NCBI RefSeq assembly: GCF_016342265.1
Contig: NZ_JAEIOS010000011.1
Coordinates: 620,001-684,000, forward strand
Source of the DNA: Corynebacterium meridianum
GTDB lineage: Bacteria > Actinomycetota > Actinomycetes > Mycobacteriales > Mycobacteriaceae
Direction: 5' to 3'
Length of the DNA: 64,000 nucleotides
Shown here in pieces: positions 29,535 to 38,847 of this stretch (the first letter of the stretch is position 1; each line of letters starts with the position of its first letter). The notes under the pieces are model-generated. The model did not search any database, was not told the origin of the DNA, and saw nothing but the letters and a program-made list of their open reading frames with translations. The translations under genes were made by a program, and so were the position numbers.

Positions 29535-29618
29535 TTCCCGGCCGGGTATCCCGAGTAATCCGGCCCTCCCCCGCCGGGCCCCGGCCCGGCAGACGCCACC
29601 ACCGAAGGAGACGGCTTC

Positions 29619-30662
29619 ATGACTGAACCCGACCTGTTCCCGCCCGTGACACCGCCAGACGCCGACATGCACCGAGCCGGGTTGGACCACCAGCTGACCC
29701 TCACGAAGCCCGTGGGTTCCCTCGGCCGCCTCGAGGAGATCGGCGTATGGCTCTCCGCGTGTCAGGGCTGCTGCCCGCCGAACAGGATCTCCGACCCGTC
29801 GGTCGTCGTATTCGCCGGCGATCACGGGGTCGCGGCCCACGGCGTCTCGGCGTACCCCGCGGAGGTGTCCCTGCAGATGGCCCACAACATCGGTGAGGTC
29901 GGGGGCGCCGGGGTGAACGTTCTGGCCCGTGCGGCCGGAGCGCGGGTGCAGGTCGCCGACATCTCCCTCGATCATGACGCAACCGGCCCGGACCGCGTCC
30001 GTCGCGGCTGCGGAGCGATCAACATCGAGGACGCGATGACGCAGGAAGAGGTACTCCGCGCGATCGAGGTGGGCAAAAGGATCGCCGATCGGGAGGTCGA
30101 TTCCGGGGCGAACCTTCTCATCGCGGGCGATCTCGGCATCGGCAACACCACTCCGTCAGCCGTCCTGATCGGCCTGGCAACCGGAACGGAACCCGTCGTC
30201 GTCGTCGGTCGGGGCAGCGGCATCGATGATGAGGGGTGGAAGCGGAAGACGGCGGTCGTCCGGGACGCGATGTTCCGGGCACGGGACCTCAAACACGATC
30301 CGGTGGCGGTCCTGCGTACCGTGTCCTCCCCCGACATGACGGCGATGGCTGCATTCCTGGCACAGGCCGCCGTGCGCCGCACACCGGTCCTGCTCGACGG
30401 GGTCGTCGTGACCGCCGCAGCCCTGTGGGCCGAGCGTCTCGCCCCCGGTTCCGCGGCGTGGTGGATGGCCGGTCACCGCAGCGTCGAGCCGGCGCACAGC
30501 ATCGCACTCGCGCACCTCGGCAAGCAACCGATCGTCGAACTCGGCATGCGCCTCGGTGAGGGATCGGGGGCCGCGGCCGCCCTGCCGCTGGTCCGGGTCG
30601 CGGTGGACATCATGCGGGACATGACGACCTTCGAGTCCGCCGGCGTCTCCGGGGCACACTGA
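29619..30662 (+). CDS. cobT: Nicotinate-nucleotide-dimethylbenzimidazole phosphoribosyltransferase
   Basis: A 347-residue cytoplasmic enzyme that makes alpha-ribazole phosphate from nicotinate mononucleotide and a lower-ligand base. Seen: KPVGSLGRLEE near the N-terminus, VVVFAGDHGVAAHGVSAYP, GEVGGAGVNVLA, AGDLGIGNTTPSAVL and the C-terminal ELGMRLGEGSGAAAALPLV, which contains the catalytic glutamate. The start has a strong GAAGGAG 8 nt upstream. The stop lies 2 bp before the cobS start. Confidence 0.96.
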   Translation: MTEPDLFPPVTPPDADMHRAGLDHQLTLTKPVGSLGRLEEIGVWLSACQGCCPPNRISDPSVVVFAGDHGVAAHGVSAYPAEVSLQMAHNIGEVGGAGVNVLARAAGARVQVADISLDHDATGPDRVRRGCGAINIEDAMTQEEVLRAIEVGKRIADREVDSGANLLIAGDLGIGNTTPSAVLIGLATGTEPVVVVGRGSGIDDEGWKRKTAVVRDAMFRARDLKHDPVAVLRTVSSPDMTAMAAFLAQAAVRRTPVLLDGVVVTAAALWAERLAPGSAAWWMAGHRSVEPAHSIALAHLGKQPIVELGMRLGEGSGAAAALPLVRVAVDIMRDMTTFESAGVSGAH

Positions 30663-30664
30663 CG

Positions 30665-31519
30665 TTGTCCGGCAAAGCGGTCGAGACGACCGGCGAACAC
30701 GGCCCGGCGTTCCGCGAGGGGCTGTTCACCGCTCTGAGTTGGTTGACTGTTCTCCCGGTCGCCGGGGCGACCGTGTTCGACCGCACCACCGGTCGGCGTG
30801 CCATGGCGGCGCTCCCGGTTCCCGGCCTGTTCCTGGGGACCGTCGCAACCGGCATCGGATCGGTCGCCACCCTCTTGGGCCTCAGCCCGCTGCTCACGGC
30901 CGTGCTCTGCGTGGCCTCCTGGGAGTTGCTGACGCGGATGATGCACATCGACGGTCTCGCGGACGTCGGCGACGCCCTGGGCTCCTACGCGGCACCGGAG
31001 AGGGCCAGGGAGATCATCGCGGACCGGTACACGGGTGCGCTCGGGATGGGGGCCGTCCTGGTCACGTTGGCGGTCCAGGTGGCGGCGTTGTCCGATCTGC
31101 TCGCGTTGCCGTCCGCGCCCGCAGGAATTCTGATCGTCGGGATGGTACCGGCTCTGTCCAGGATGTCGGCGATGATCGGGTGCAGTCGGCTGTTCCGTCC
31201 GTTCTCGGAGGGCGGCTTCGGCGCGATGATAATCGGGACGGTTCCACTTCGCTGGGTCGGATTCTGGTGGCTGGCTGTAACCGTCGCCACCGGCGGCAGC
31301 GCAGCGCTTCTCCTGTCCGGTTCCACCGCTGTGTCCGCCACGGTCGGTGTGGCCGCCGGTGGGGTGGGCGGTGTGGGCTTCGCGCTGCTGGTCTCCCGGC
31401 ATCTCAACCGCAGACTCGGTGGTCTCAACGGCGACTGCATGGGTGCACTGATCGAGATGACGACGGCGGTGTGTGCGCTGACGGCTCTGATCGTCGTCCG
31501 GATCGCACAATCCCTCTGA
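30665..31519 (+). CDS. cobS: Adenosylcobinamide-GDP ribazoletransferase (cobalamin synthase)
   Basis: An integral membrane protein of 284 residues that joins AdoCbi-GDP to alpha-ribazole. Motifs: LSWLTVLPV near residue 25, MMHIDGLADVGDALG (about residue 97) with the conserved D-G-x-x-D, and RYTGALGMGAV; 6-7 hydrophobic segments. The start is uncertain: TTG 30665 directly follows the cobT stop and is the only start codon that keeps the full N-terminus; an internal ATG at about 30803 would delete conserved residues. The gene ends at an inverted repeat shared with ilvE. Confidence 0.92.
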   Translation: MSGKAVETTGEHGPAFREGLFTALSWLTVLPVAGATVFDRTTGRRAMAALPVPGLFLGTVATGIGSVATLLGLSPLLTAVLCVASWELLTRMMHIDGLADVGDALGSYAAPERAREIIADRYTGALGMGAVLVTLAVQVAALSDLLALPSAPAGILIVGMVPALSRMSAMIGCSRLFRPFSEGGFGAMIIGTVPLRWVGFWWLAVTVATGGSAALLLSGSTAVSATVGVAAGGVGGVGFALLVSRHLNRRLGGLNGDCMGALIEMTTAVCALTALIVVRIAQSL

Positions 31520-31567
31520 TCCCCGGCCGGTGCAGTTCGCACGGACACTGGGACCCGAAACGGAAAA

Positions 31568-31607
31568 AGGCGCACGACGTTCCCCGGTAGGAGGAACGGT
31601 GTGCGCC
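31568..31607. terminator. Bidirectional terminator between cobS and ilvE
   Basis: GGCGCACGACGTTCC pairs with GGAACGGTGTGCGCC except for two central bases. AAAAA on the left gives a U-tract for ilvE transcripts on the minus strand. Confidence 0.7.
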
Positions 31608-31620
31608 CGGATCCCCGCGT

Positions 31621-32742
31621 CTAGTCGACGAGGGTGTGCAGCCAGCCGTGGGTGTCCTCGATCTCACCCTTCTGGATGCCGGTGAGGATCCCGCGGAGCT
31701 TCATCGTGATGTCACCGGAGCCGCCGTCGGCGATGTCGAAGTCGCCCTGCCTGCTCTTCACGTGCCCGACCGGGGTGATCACCGCGGCGGTACCACAGGC
31801 GAAGACCTCCCGGAGCTTGCCGGAGGTCGCCTCCTCGCGCCACTGCTCCGTGGAGATGCGGAACTCCTCGGTCCGGAAACCCCGGTCCTCGGCGACCTGC
31901 AGCAGGGAACGGCGGGTGACGCCGGGGAGCAGCGAGCCGGAGAGCGCCGGGGTCGCGACGGTCACCTCACCGGGGGCCGTGTCGGCGTCGCCGTCACCGT
32001 AGACGAAGAAGAGATTCATGCCGCCCATCTCCTCCACGTAGGAGTGCTCGATGGCATCGAGCCACACGACCTGGTCGCAGCCCTTCTCAGCGGCCTGCGC
32101 CTGGGCCTTCAGGGAGGCGGCGTAGTTGCCGGCGAACTTCGCCGCACCGGTACCGCCGGGGCACGCGCGGACGAAGTCCTCGCAGAGCCACACGGAGACG
32201 GGATTGACGCCGCCGCTGAAGTAGGCACCGGCGGGCGAGGCGATGACCGCATAGGTGTAGCTGGTGGAGGGATGCACACCGAGCGTGCTCTCGGTCGCGA
32301 TCATGAACGGGCGGAGATAGAGGGCTTCCTCGCTCCCGGCCGCGGGAACCCAGTCGCGGTCGATGTCGACCAGCTGCCGGATGGATTCGATGAACACGTC
32401 GACGGGAAGCTCCGGCATGGCCATCCGGGCGGCGGACTGCTGCATACGCTCGGCGTTGGCGTCGGGGCGGAAGGTACGGATCGATCCGTCCGCGTGCCGG
32501 TATGCCTTGAGCCCCTCGAAGATCGCCTGGCCGTAGTGCAGCACCGAGGTCGAGGGATCGAGGGACAGGGGGCCGTAGGGCCGGACCCTGGCGTCGTGCC
32601 AGCCCTTGTCCGCGGTCCACTCGATGGTGACCATGTGGTCGGTGAAGTAGCGGCCGAATCCGGGATCCGCGAGGATCTCGGCACGTCGTTCGGCACTGGT
32701 CGGATTATCGGTCGGGGTCACTTCGAAGTTCAGGGAGCTCAT
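31621..32742 (-). CDS. ilvE: Branched-chain amino acid aminotransferase
   Basis: A class IV PLP-dependent transaminase of 373 residues that performs the last step of Val, Leu and Ile synthesis. Seen: [16 protein letters not shown], the PLP lysine in [37 protein letters not shown] and [10 protein letters not shown]. Start ATG 32742 ([10 protein letters not shown]); a TAACCT -10 box (32751-32756) leaves the mRNA essentially leaderless, which excludes the GTG two codons upstream. It is divergent from pepA. Confidence 0.96.
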   Translation of the reverse strand: MSSLNFEVTPTDNPTSAERRAEILADPGFGRYFTDHMVTIEWTADKGWHDARVRPYGPLSLDPSTSVLHYGQAIFEGLKAYRHADGSIRTFRPDANAERMQQSAARMAMPELPVDVFIESIRQLVDIDRDWVPAAGSEEALYLRPFMIATESTLGVHPSTSYTYAVIASPAGAYFSGGVNPVSVWLCEDFVRACPGGTGAAKFAGNYAASLKAQAQAAEKGCDQVVWLDAIEHSYVEEMGGMNLFFVYGDGDADTAPGEVTVATPALSGSLLPGVTRRSLLQVAEDRGFRTEEFRISTEQWREEATSGKLREVFACGTAAVITPVGHVKSRQGDFDIADGGSGDITMKLRGILTGIQKGEIEDTHGWLHTLVD

Positions 32743-32934
32743 GGACACAAGGTTACACCTCCGTTATCCGGGGTCCCGCGGTTGTTCCACACTGTTCCGG
32801 GGATGTCCTTCACGGACGGTCCGGTGCCGGTCGGACTAGGCTTGTGCCCGAGCCCGACCGGGTCAGGAACCCCGTTTTCCGGCGCGGCCACGGGCGTTCA
32901 GGTCCGACCAAGTTATCTCTGGAGGAATATCACT

Positions 32935-34428
32935 GTGACTGCCACTTTCACGCTTCCCGCAAGAGGCGGCGTCCCCGCCCTCGGCCTCGCAAAGAAGATC
33001 TCCGGCGACACCGACGCCCTGCTCGTCGCTGTTTTCGAGGGCGAAGAGGGACTCGAGCTGGCGGCCACCGGACTGTTCGACGATGAGGTCGAGATCGCCG
33101 TGTGGCAGCAGCTCGCCGCAGTCGGTGCCACCGGCGCCAAGGAGGAGATCACCCGGGTCCCAGGCCTCAAGGCCACGGGCGTGGGTACCGTCATCGCCGT
33201 CGGCCTCGGCAACGCGGATGACCTGAGCGACGATCGGCTCCGCCGGGCTGCGGGTGTCGCCTCCCGCAGTCTCCGCGGATTCAGCCGCGTGGCGACGACC
33301 ATCGGCGCCTTCGGCCTGCGCGCGGCGGTCGAGGGAATCACCCTCGGCGCCTACGACTACCGCGGACTGAAGACCGATGAGGTACCCGGACACAAGCGGA
33401 CCGTGGGCGAGGTCGTGTTCCTCGGCGGCGACAAGAAGGAGTTCGTCGCCGCACAGATCACCGCTGAAGCGGTTATCCTCGCCCGCGACCTCGTCAACAC
33501 CCCCTCATCCCACCTCTACCCGGAGTCCTACGCGGAAATCGCCGCGAAGGAGGCCAGGGAGCACGGTGTCAAGGTCGAGATCCTCGACGACAAACGCCTG
33601 CTCAAGGACGGATACGGCGGCATCATGGCGGTCGGCCAGGGTTCCAGCCGCAAACCCCGTCTGCTGCGCCTGACCTGGTCCCCCCGGAAGGCCTCGAAGT
33701 CCGTGGCGCTGGTGGGCAAGGGAATCACCTTCGACACCGGTGGTATCTCGATCAAGCCGTCCTCGAACATGGACCACATGATCTCCGACATGGGAGGCTC
33801 CGCGGCGGTCATCGCCTCCGTGATCGCCGCGGCCCGACTGAACCTGCGGGTGAATGTCACCGCGACCGTACCGCTCGCGGAGAACATGCCCGGTGGCGGT
33901 GCCTACCGCCCGGGTGACGTGGTCACCCACTACGGCGGCACGACCTCGGAGATCATCAACACCGACGCGGAGGGGCGCATGATCCTGGCGGACGCCATCG
34001 CACGGGCCTGTGAGGACGACCCCGACTATCTCATCGAGACCGCGACTCTCACCGGCGCACAGCTGGTGGCACTCGGCGCCCGTACCGCCGGAGTGATGGG
34101 TTCCCCGGAATTCCGGGACCGGGTCGCCGCGCACGGCCGCGCGGTGGGCGAGGACGCCTGGGCGATGCCGATCCCCGAGGATGTGGCCGAGGGCATGAAG
34201 TCCTCCGTGGCCGATCTCCGGAACGTCAATCCCTCGCGGAACGGCGGAATGCTCGGTGCCGGTCACTACCTCAGCACCTTCGTCACCGAAGGCGTGGAGT
34301 GGGCCCACATCGATGTCGCCGGTCCGGCGTTCAACACCGACGGGGTCTGGGGTTGCACCCCGAAGCGGGCGACGGGGGTTCCCGTCCGGACGATAGTTGA
34401 GGCTCTCACCGGGATCGCGGGCGAATAG
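32935..34428 (+). CDS. pepA: Leucyl aminopeptidase (M17)
   Basis: A 497-residue cytosolic zinc/manganese aminopeptidase, hexameric in the family. The C-terminal catalytic domain carries LVGKGITFDTGGISIKPS (metal-binding Lys and Asp), MISDMGGSAAV, and the M17 signature NTDAEGRMILADA. Start GTG 32935 has GGAGG 9 nt upstream; the open frame extends far upstream antisense to ilvE, which is not coding. Expected role is turnover of peptides. Confidence 0.96.
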   Translation: MTATFTLPARGGVPALGLAKKISGDTDALLVAVFEGEEGLELAATGLFDDEVEIAVWQQLAAVGATGAKEEITRVPGLKATGVGTVIAVGLGNADDLSDDRLRRAAGVASRSLRGFSRVATTIGAFGLRAAVEGITLGAYDYRGLKTDEVPGHKRTVGEVVFLGGDKKEFVAAQITAEAVILARDLVNTPSSHLYPESYAEIAAKEAREHGVKVEILDDKRLLKDGYGGIMAVGQGSSRKPRLLRLTWSPRKASKSVALVGKGITFDTGGISIKPSSNMDHMISDMGGSAAVIASVIAAARLNLRVNVTATVPLAENMPGGGAYRPGDVVTHYGGTTSEIINTDAEGRMILADAIARACEDDPDYLIETATLTGAQLVALGARTAGVMGSPEFRDRVAAHGRAVGEDAWAMPIPEDVAEGMKSSVADLRNVNPSRNGGMLGAGHYLSTFVTEGVEWAHIDVAGPAFNTDGVWGCTPKRATGVPVRTIVEALTGIAGE

Positions 34429-34489
34429 CCCCGAGACCAGGCCCTCCGGAGCCCCGGTTGTCTGTGGAGTGGTCTCGGGGACCGGGGAA

Positions 34490-34885
34490 TCACGCGTGCG
34501 GATTCTCACCCCGTTCGAACCTGGCCCTGCGTTCCTGCTGTTCGCGTCGTTTCCGCAGCAGCCGCTCCCGTTCTATCCGTTCGCGCATCCGCTGCGGATA
34601 CCCGGTCTCCTCGACATCGTAGACCGGAATGCCGAGTCGTTTCGCGATCACGTCGATACCTTTGGGACCACCGATGCTCCGGCGGATGAAATCGCCGTCC
34701 CCGTCCACGAGGACCACCGACATCTCGTTGACCACCGTCTCGGGTTCGACGAATCCTTCGATGAGGGTCCTCCCCCCGACCCAATTCATGAGGTCCGCGA
34801 GATCGTCGTCCCGGATCGTGTCCCCGGGGGCCCTCGGGGGCTTCAGCCCCGGTTTTGACTTGCTGCGACCGAATATGTTGAACAC
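34490..34885 (-). CDS. Conserved actinobacterial protein of unknown function
   Basis: Not recognised beyond conservation at this locus (between pepA and aceF in Corynebacterium). The 131 residues form a small soluble domain: DDLADLMNWVGGRTLIEGFVEPETVVNEMSVVLVDGDGDFIRR, then GPKGIDVIAKRLGIPVYDVEETGYPQRMR, ending in a very basic Arg/Glu helix. Start GTG 34885 is set by TACAAT (34894-34899) 8 nt upstream, a leaderless arrangement. It is divergent from aceF, with 126 bp between starts. Confidence 0.75.
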   Translation of the reverse strand: MFNIFGRSKSKPGLKPPRAPGDTIRDDDLADLMNWVGGRTLIEGFVEPETVVNEMSVVLVDGDGDFIRRSIGGPKGIDVIAKRLGIPVYDVEETGYPQRMRERIERERLLRKRREQQERRARFERGENPHA

Positions 34886-34893
34886 AATCAACG

Positions 34894-34899
34894 ATTGTA
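34894..34899 (-). promoter_or_regulatory. -10 box TACAAT, leaderless start
   Basis: A near-consensus -10 hexamer lying 8 nt before the GTG at 34885 on the minus strand. Confidence 0.6.
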
Positions 34900-35011
34900 G
34901 GGGGAAAAACCGATTCTCCGTGTCCCGAAGGCCACACCTGACGGGTTGAACCGGTACTCTCAAGTTACTAAGAGCTTTACCCGACACGACGTTTTTGAGG
35001 AGTCTGACACA

Positions 35012-37135
35012 ATGGCGTTCTCTGTAGAGATGCCCGAACTCGGTGAGTCCGTCACCGAGGGCACAATCACCCGCTGGCTCAAAGAAGTCGGTGACACGGT
35101 CGAAACCGATGAGCCGTTGCTGGAGGTCTCCACAGACAAGGTCGACACCGAGATCCCGTCCCCGACCTCAGGTGTCCTGACCAAGATCCTCGCGGAGGAG
35201 GACGACACCGTTGACGTCGGCTCGGTGATCGCCGAGATCGGCGATTCCGCCGACGACGCCGACGACTCCGATTCCGAAACCTCCGATGATTCCGATACCG
35301 CCGACGAGAGCGATGAGTCGGGGAAGGACGCGGAGAACAACTCCACTTCCGGCTCCGGAAAGAGCGGCGGTTCCGGTGAGTCCACCGATGTCGAGATGCC
35401 CGAACTCGGCGAATCAGTCACCGAGGGCACCATCACCCGCTGGCTGAAGTCCGTCGGCGACACCGTCGAGGTCGACGAGGCACTCCTCGAGGTCTCCACC
35501 GACAAGGTCGACACCGAGGTCCCCTCCCCCGTCGCGGGCACCATCATCGAGATCCTCGCCGAAGAGGACGACACCGTCGACGTCGGCGAGGTCATCGTCC
35601 GCATCGGCGACGAGTCCGCCGCATCCGGCGAATCGGATGGCCGGGATGACTCCGATTCCGATGACGAGGTTCCCTCCGAGGAGGAGATCGAGGCATCCGA
35701 GTCCAAGGACGAGGACGACACCGTCGAAGAAGCCGCGGACGATGACTCCGACGATGACTCCGGTTCCGGTGAGTCCACCGATGTCGAGATGCCGGAACTC
35801 GGTGAATCAGTCACCGAGGGCACCATCACCCGCTGGCTGAAGTCCGTCGGTGACACCGTCGAGGTCGACGAGGCACTCCTCGAGGTCTCCACCGACAAGG
35901 TCGACACCGAGGTCCCCTCCCCCGTCGCGGGCACCATCATCGAGATCCTCGCCGAAGAGGACGACACCGTCGACGTCGGCGAGGTCATCGTCCGTATCGG
36001 CGACGGCTCCGGCAAGTCCTCCGCCAAGAAGGAGAAGCCGAAGCAGGGGAAGGCCGAGGAGAAGAAGCCGGAGCCGAAACAGGAGAAGGAAGAGAAGCCT
36101 GCCGCGGAGAAGGAAGAAAAGCCGGAGCCGAAGCAGGAGAAGGCCGAGCAGAGGGAAGAGAAGCCCGAGCAGAAGCAGGAGAAGAAGGCTTCGAGCTCCG
36201 GCAACGAGTCCGTCCCCTACGTGACTCCGCTGGTGCGGAAGCTCGCGGACAAGCACGGGGTCGACCTCAATTCCGTCGAGGGCACCGGCGTCGGTGGCCG
36301 TATCCGCAAGCAGGATGTCCTGGCCGCCGCGGAAGGCGGTTCCGGTGATTCCGGCGCTCCCCAGGAGAAGGCGTCCCGGGCTTCGACCAAGTCCGTCGAT
36401 CCGGAGAAGGCGAAGCTGCGCGGCACCACCCAGCGCGTCAACCGGATCCGCGAGATCACCGCGAAGAAGACCCTCGAGTCCCTGCACTCGGCGGCCCAGC
36501 TGACGCAGGTGCACGAGGTGGACATGTCCCGGGTCGCCGAGCTGCGAAAGGCGAACAAGGCCGCGTTCCAGTCGGCGCACGGCATCAACCTCACTTACCT
36601 CCCGTTCTTCGCGAAGGCGATGGTCGAGGCACTGGTGTCGCACCCGAACGTCAACGCGAGCTACAACGCCGAGACCAAGGAGATGACCTACCACGAGGAC
36701 GTGAATCTCGGCATCGCCGTGGATACGCCGCGCGGGCTGCTCTCCCCGGTCATCCACAAGGCACAGGACATGTCGCTGCCGGAGCTGGCCAAGGCGATCG
36801 TGGACCTGGCCGAGCGCGCCCGGGACAACAGGCTCAAGCCGAGCGATCTCACCGGCGGCACCTTCACGATCACGAACATCGGCTCCGAGGGTGCACTCAC
36901 GGATACCCCGATCCTCGTTCCGCCGCAGGCCGCCATGGTCGGTACCGGTGCGATCGTCAAGCGCCCGGTAGTGGTGACGGATGAGGGTGTTGACGCGATC
37001 GCCGTCCGGCAGATGGTGTTCCTCCCGATGACGTACGATCACCAGGTCATCGACGGCGCGGATGCCGGTCGCTTCATGACGACGGTCCGCGATCGTCTTG
37101 AGGCAGGCAACTTCATCGAGGATCTGGAGCTCTAG
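35012..37135 (+). CDS. aceF: Dihydrolipoamide acyltransferase (E2) with three lipoyl domains
   Basis: A 707-residue 2-oxoacid dehydrogenase E2, often annotated sucB. Three N-terminal lipoyl domains (about residues 2-75, 128-200 and 259-331) each carry the lipoylated Lys in STDKVDTE. Acidic Asp/Ser/Glu linkers separate them; a Lys/Glu/Pro linker (about 335-395) leads to the peripheral-subunit-binding domain (YVTPLVRKLADKHGVDL) and the catalytic domain with TYDHQVIDGADAGRF (His and Asp). In Corynebacteriales the 2-oxoglutarate E2 activity resides in OdhA, so this protein is expected to be the shared pyruvate dehydrogenase E2. GAGGAG lies 10 nt upstream of ATG 35012. lipB and lipA, downstream, make its cofactor. 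Confidence 0.93.
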   Translation: MAFSVEMPELGESVTEGTITRWLKEVGDTVETDEPLLEVSTDKVDTEIPSPTSGVLTKILAEEDDTVDVGSVIAEIGDSADDADDSDSETSDDSDTADESDESGKDAENNSTSGSGKSGGSGESTDVEMPELGESVTEGTITRWLKSVGDTVEVDEALLEVSTDKVDTEVPSPVAGTIIEILAEEDDTVDVGEVIVRIGDESAASGESDGRDDSDSDDEVPSEEEIEASESKDEDDTVEEAADDDSDDDSGSGESTDVEMPELGESVTEGTITRWLKSVGDTVEVDEALLEVSTDKVDTEVPSPVAGTIIEILAEEDDTVDVGEVIVRIGDGSGKSSAKKEKPKQGKAEEKKPEPKQEKEEKPAAEKEEKPEPKQEKAEQREEKPEQKQEKKASSSGNESVPYVTPLVRKLADKHGVDLNSVEGTGVGGRIRKQDVLAAAEGGSGDSGAPQEKASRASTKSVDPEKAKLRGTTQRVNRIREITAKKTLESLHSAAQLTQVHEVDMSRVAELRKANKAAFQSAHGINLTYLPFFAKAMVEALVSHPNVNASYNAETKEMTYHEDVNLGIAVDTPRGLLSPVIHKAQDMSLPELAKAIVDLAERARDNRLKPSDLTGGTFTITNIGSEGALTDTPILVPPQAAMVGTGAIVKRPVVVTDEGVDAIAVRQMVFLPMTYDHQVIDGADAGRFMTTVRDRLEAGNFIEDLEL
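35369..35611 (+). repeat. Lipoyl-domain DNA repeat, copy 1
   Basis: 243 bp inside aceF that recur 393 bp downstream (35762-36004). I count four differences, all synonymous third-position changes. Confidence 0.9.
35762..36004 (+). repeat. Lipoyl-domain DNA repeat, copy 2
   Basis: Second copy of the 243-bp repeat, encoding the third lipoyl domain of AceF. The first lipoyl domain (from 35018) is related but clearly diverged. Confidence 0.9.
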
Positions 37136-37147
37136 TCCGCTCCCTCC

Positions 37148-37187
37148 CCACCGCCCCACAGTGCGCTTCAACACTGTGGGGCGGTGG
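37148..37187. terminator. Terminator of aceF
   Basis: Perfect 16-bp arms (37148-37163 and 37172-37187) around an 8-nt loop, 12 bp past the stop. The U-tract is poor. Confidence 0.85.
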
Positions 37188-37215
37188 TCATTCACGACCT
37201 CATCACACCCCCGTT

Positions 37216-37234
37216 TTAGGCTAGCCTCAGCATT
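37216..37234 (+). promoter_or_regulatory. DtxR-like iron box upstream of the TetR gene
   Basis: TTAGGCTAGCCTCAGCATT agrees with the DtxR consensus TWAGGTWAGSCTWACCTWA in 14 of 19 positions, with a near-perfect left half. It lies about 140 bp before the TetR start. Regulation by iron is inference. Confidence 0.4.
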
Positions 37235-37375
37235 GCGTCAGTCGGATAAAAGGTGCGGTCACAGACTTTCCGCCGGTTTTCACACCCGAATCTGTCCGGC
37301 GAGATCCCGACAGACCTGTTGGACAGGGCTTCTATACTGCATCTCAAGTACCTCAACGGTGATACATTCAGATCC

Positions 37376-37984
37376 GTGAATATCCCCGCCCCCACGCTCC
37401 CCTCCCGCACCGCTCGAGCTGAGCAGATCATCGCGACCGCCCGCGAGATGACGGAATCAGAGGGGTGGGAGTCCCTGACCATGCGGGGCCTGGCCGAGCG
37501 AATCGGGATAAAGGCACCATCGCTCTACAAGCACACCTCGAACAAGGACGAACTCCGGGCGATGCTCACCATCGACGCCGTCGAGATCATCGGGAACGTC
37601 CTGTGGGCGACACGTGACAATGAAGGACAGTTTCACCTGTCAGATCTGATGGCCGCGTTCCGACGGGTAGCGACCGAGCAACCTGAGCTCTACCGCCTGG
37701 TGTCCACGGGAACCACCCACTGCCTGGCCCTCCGTTCGGATCCCTGGCGCCAACTGCTCGCCGACATGCAGAAATGGGCGGGCACCCCGGTCACCTCGAT
37801 CGCGGACACCGAACTCATCGCGATCACCCTCTGGTCCTCCGCCCACGGCATCGCCAGCATGGAGACGGACGGCCGCTATCCGGACACCACCTTCGCCGAC
37901 ACCGTCTGGGCGACCCTGGTTGCCACATTCGAGCCGTACTGCTCCCGACAGCGCGCGACCGCAGCGACACCGCCCCGCCCCTGA
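37376..37984 (+). CDS. TetR/AcrR-family transcriptional regulator
   Basis: A 202-residue DNA-binding protein. The N-terminal helix-turn-helix reads RAEQIIATAREMTESEGWESLTMRGLAERIGIKAPSLYKHTSNKDEL (about residues 12-58), typical of TetR. The ligand domain contains the TetR_C_33/WHG-like features LYRLVSTGTTH and ALRSDPWRQLL. Start GTG 37376 (VNIPAPTLPSRTARAEQ) follows a TACATT -10 box by 7 nt. The frame is open upstream, but that part lacks any domain. Its target is unknown; no co-oriented or divergent transporter or enzyme is adjacent, so it may act at a distance or on itself. Confidence 0.85.
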   Translation: MNIPAPTLPSRTARAEQIIATAREMTESEGWESLTMRGLAERIGIKAPSLYKHTSNKDELRAMLTIDAVEIIGNVLWATRDNEGQFHLSDLMAAFRRVATEQPELYRLVSTGTTHCLALRSDPWRQLLADMQKWAGTPVTSIADTELIAITLWSSAHGIASMETDGRYPDTTFADTVWATLVATFEPYCSRQRATAATPPRP

Positions 37985-38023
37985 CCGGGGCACCCCAGCC
38001 CCGGTTGTACTGTTGAGTGCACT

Positions 38024-38803
38024 ATGATTGCGCCACGCCCCCCGTTCACCCCGGCCGATGCACCGATCCGCGATTGTTCAGTTCCACTGCTCACCAGAGA
38101 ACTCGGCGAGGTTGACTACATGCGGATGTGGCACGAGCAGGCGGAGATCGCCGCCGCCCGGGCAGCGGGGGAGGTCCCCGACCAGCTGTTGATGCTGACC
38201 CACCCGTCGACCTATACGGCCGGAAAGCGGACACAACCTGCGGATCGACCGACGAACGGGGTCCCCTGTGTCGACGTGGACCGCGGTGGCCGGATCACGT
38301 GGCACGGCCCGGGACAGCTCGTCTGCTATCCGATCATCAAACTCACTGAACCCATCGACGTCGTGGACTACGTCCGACGTGTCGAGGAGGCGTTGATCCA
38401 GGTTGTCCGGCAGACCGGGCTCGTGGAAGCCGGGCGGATCGACGGACGGTCGGGCGTCTGGCTACCCGCATCCGGGGATCGGCCCGACAGGAAGGTGGCC
38501 GCGTTGGGCATCCGTGTGACGCGCGGGGTGACGATGCACGGACTCGCCCTCAACTGCTGCAACACACTGGAGTACTACGAACACATCGTTCCCTGCGGTA
38601 TATCTGATGCGGGCGTCACCACGCTCACCGCGGAACTCGGGAGGACCGTGCCCCCCGAGGAGATGACCGCCCCTCTCGCAGCCGCACTCGACAACGCATT
38701 CTCCGGACGCCTCACCGTCGCGGACCATACGCTGGGCAGCGCCCCGGACCCCTGCGCTCCGACCGGTAGACCGAATGCGACATCCGGATCACCGGAGCCC
38801 TGA
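38024..38803 (+). CDS. lipB: Octanoyl-[acyl carrier protein]-protein N-octanoyltransferase
   Basis: Moves octanoate from ACP onto the lipoyl-domain lysine, the first step of lipoate synthesis. The 259-residue protein has the family core: [41 protein letters not shown], the catalytic Lys in [22 protein letters not shown], and catalytic Cys in [15 protein letters not shown]. The C-terminal 25 residues are low complexity. A TACTGT box lies at 38008-38013, 10 nt before the ATG, so the leader would be very short. lipA follows 44 bp downstream. Confidence 0.96.
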   Translation: MIAPRPPFTPADAPIRDCSVPLLTRELGEVDYMRMWHEQAEIAAARAAGEVPDQLLMLTHPSTYTAGKRTQPADRPTNGVPCVDVDRGGRITWHGPGQLVCYPIIKLTEPIDVVDYVRRVEEALIQVVRQTGLVEAGRIDGRSGVWLPASGDRPDRKVAALGIRVTRGVTMHGLALNCCNTLEYYEHIVPCGISDAGVTTLTAELGRTVPPEEMTAPLAAALDNAFSGRLTVADHTLGSAPDPCAPTGRPNATSGSPEP

Positions 38804-38834
38804 CGGAACTTTTCACCGTGCCCACTCCCCCGGG

Positions 38835-38840
38835 TAGGGT
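38835..38840 (+). promoter_or_regulatory. -10 box for leaderless lipA mRNA
   Basis: TAGGGT ends 7 nt before the GTG at 38848, suggesting lipA has its own leaderless transcript besides read-through from lipB. Confidence 0.5.
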
Positions 38841-38847
38841 GGGGGCC

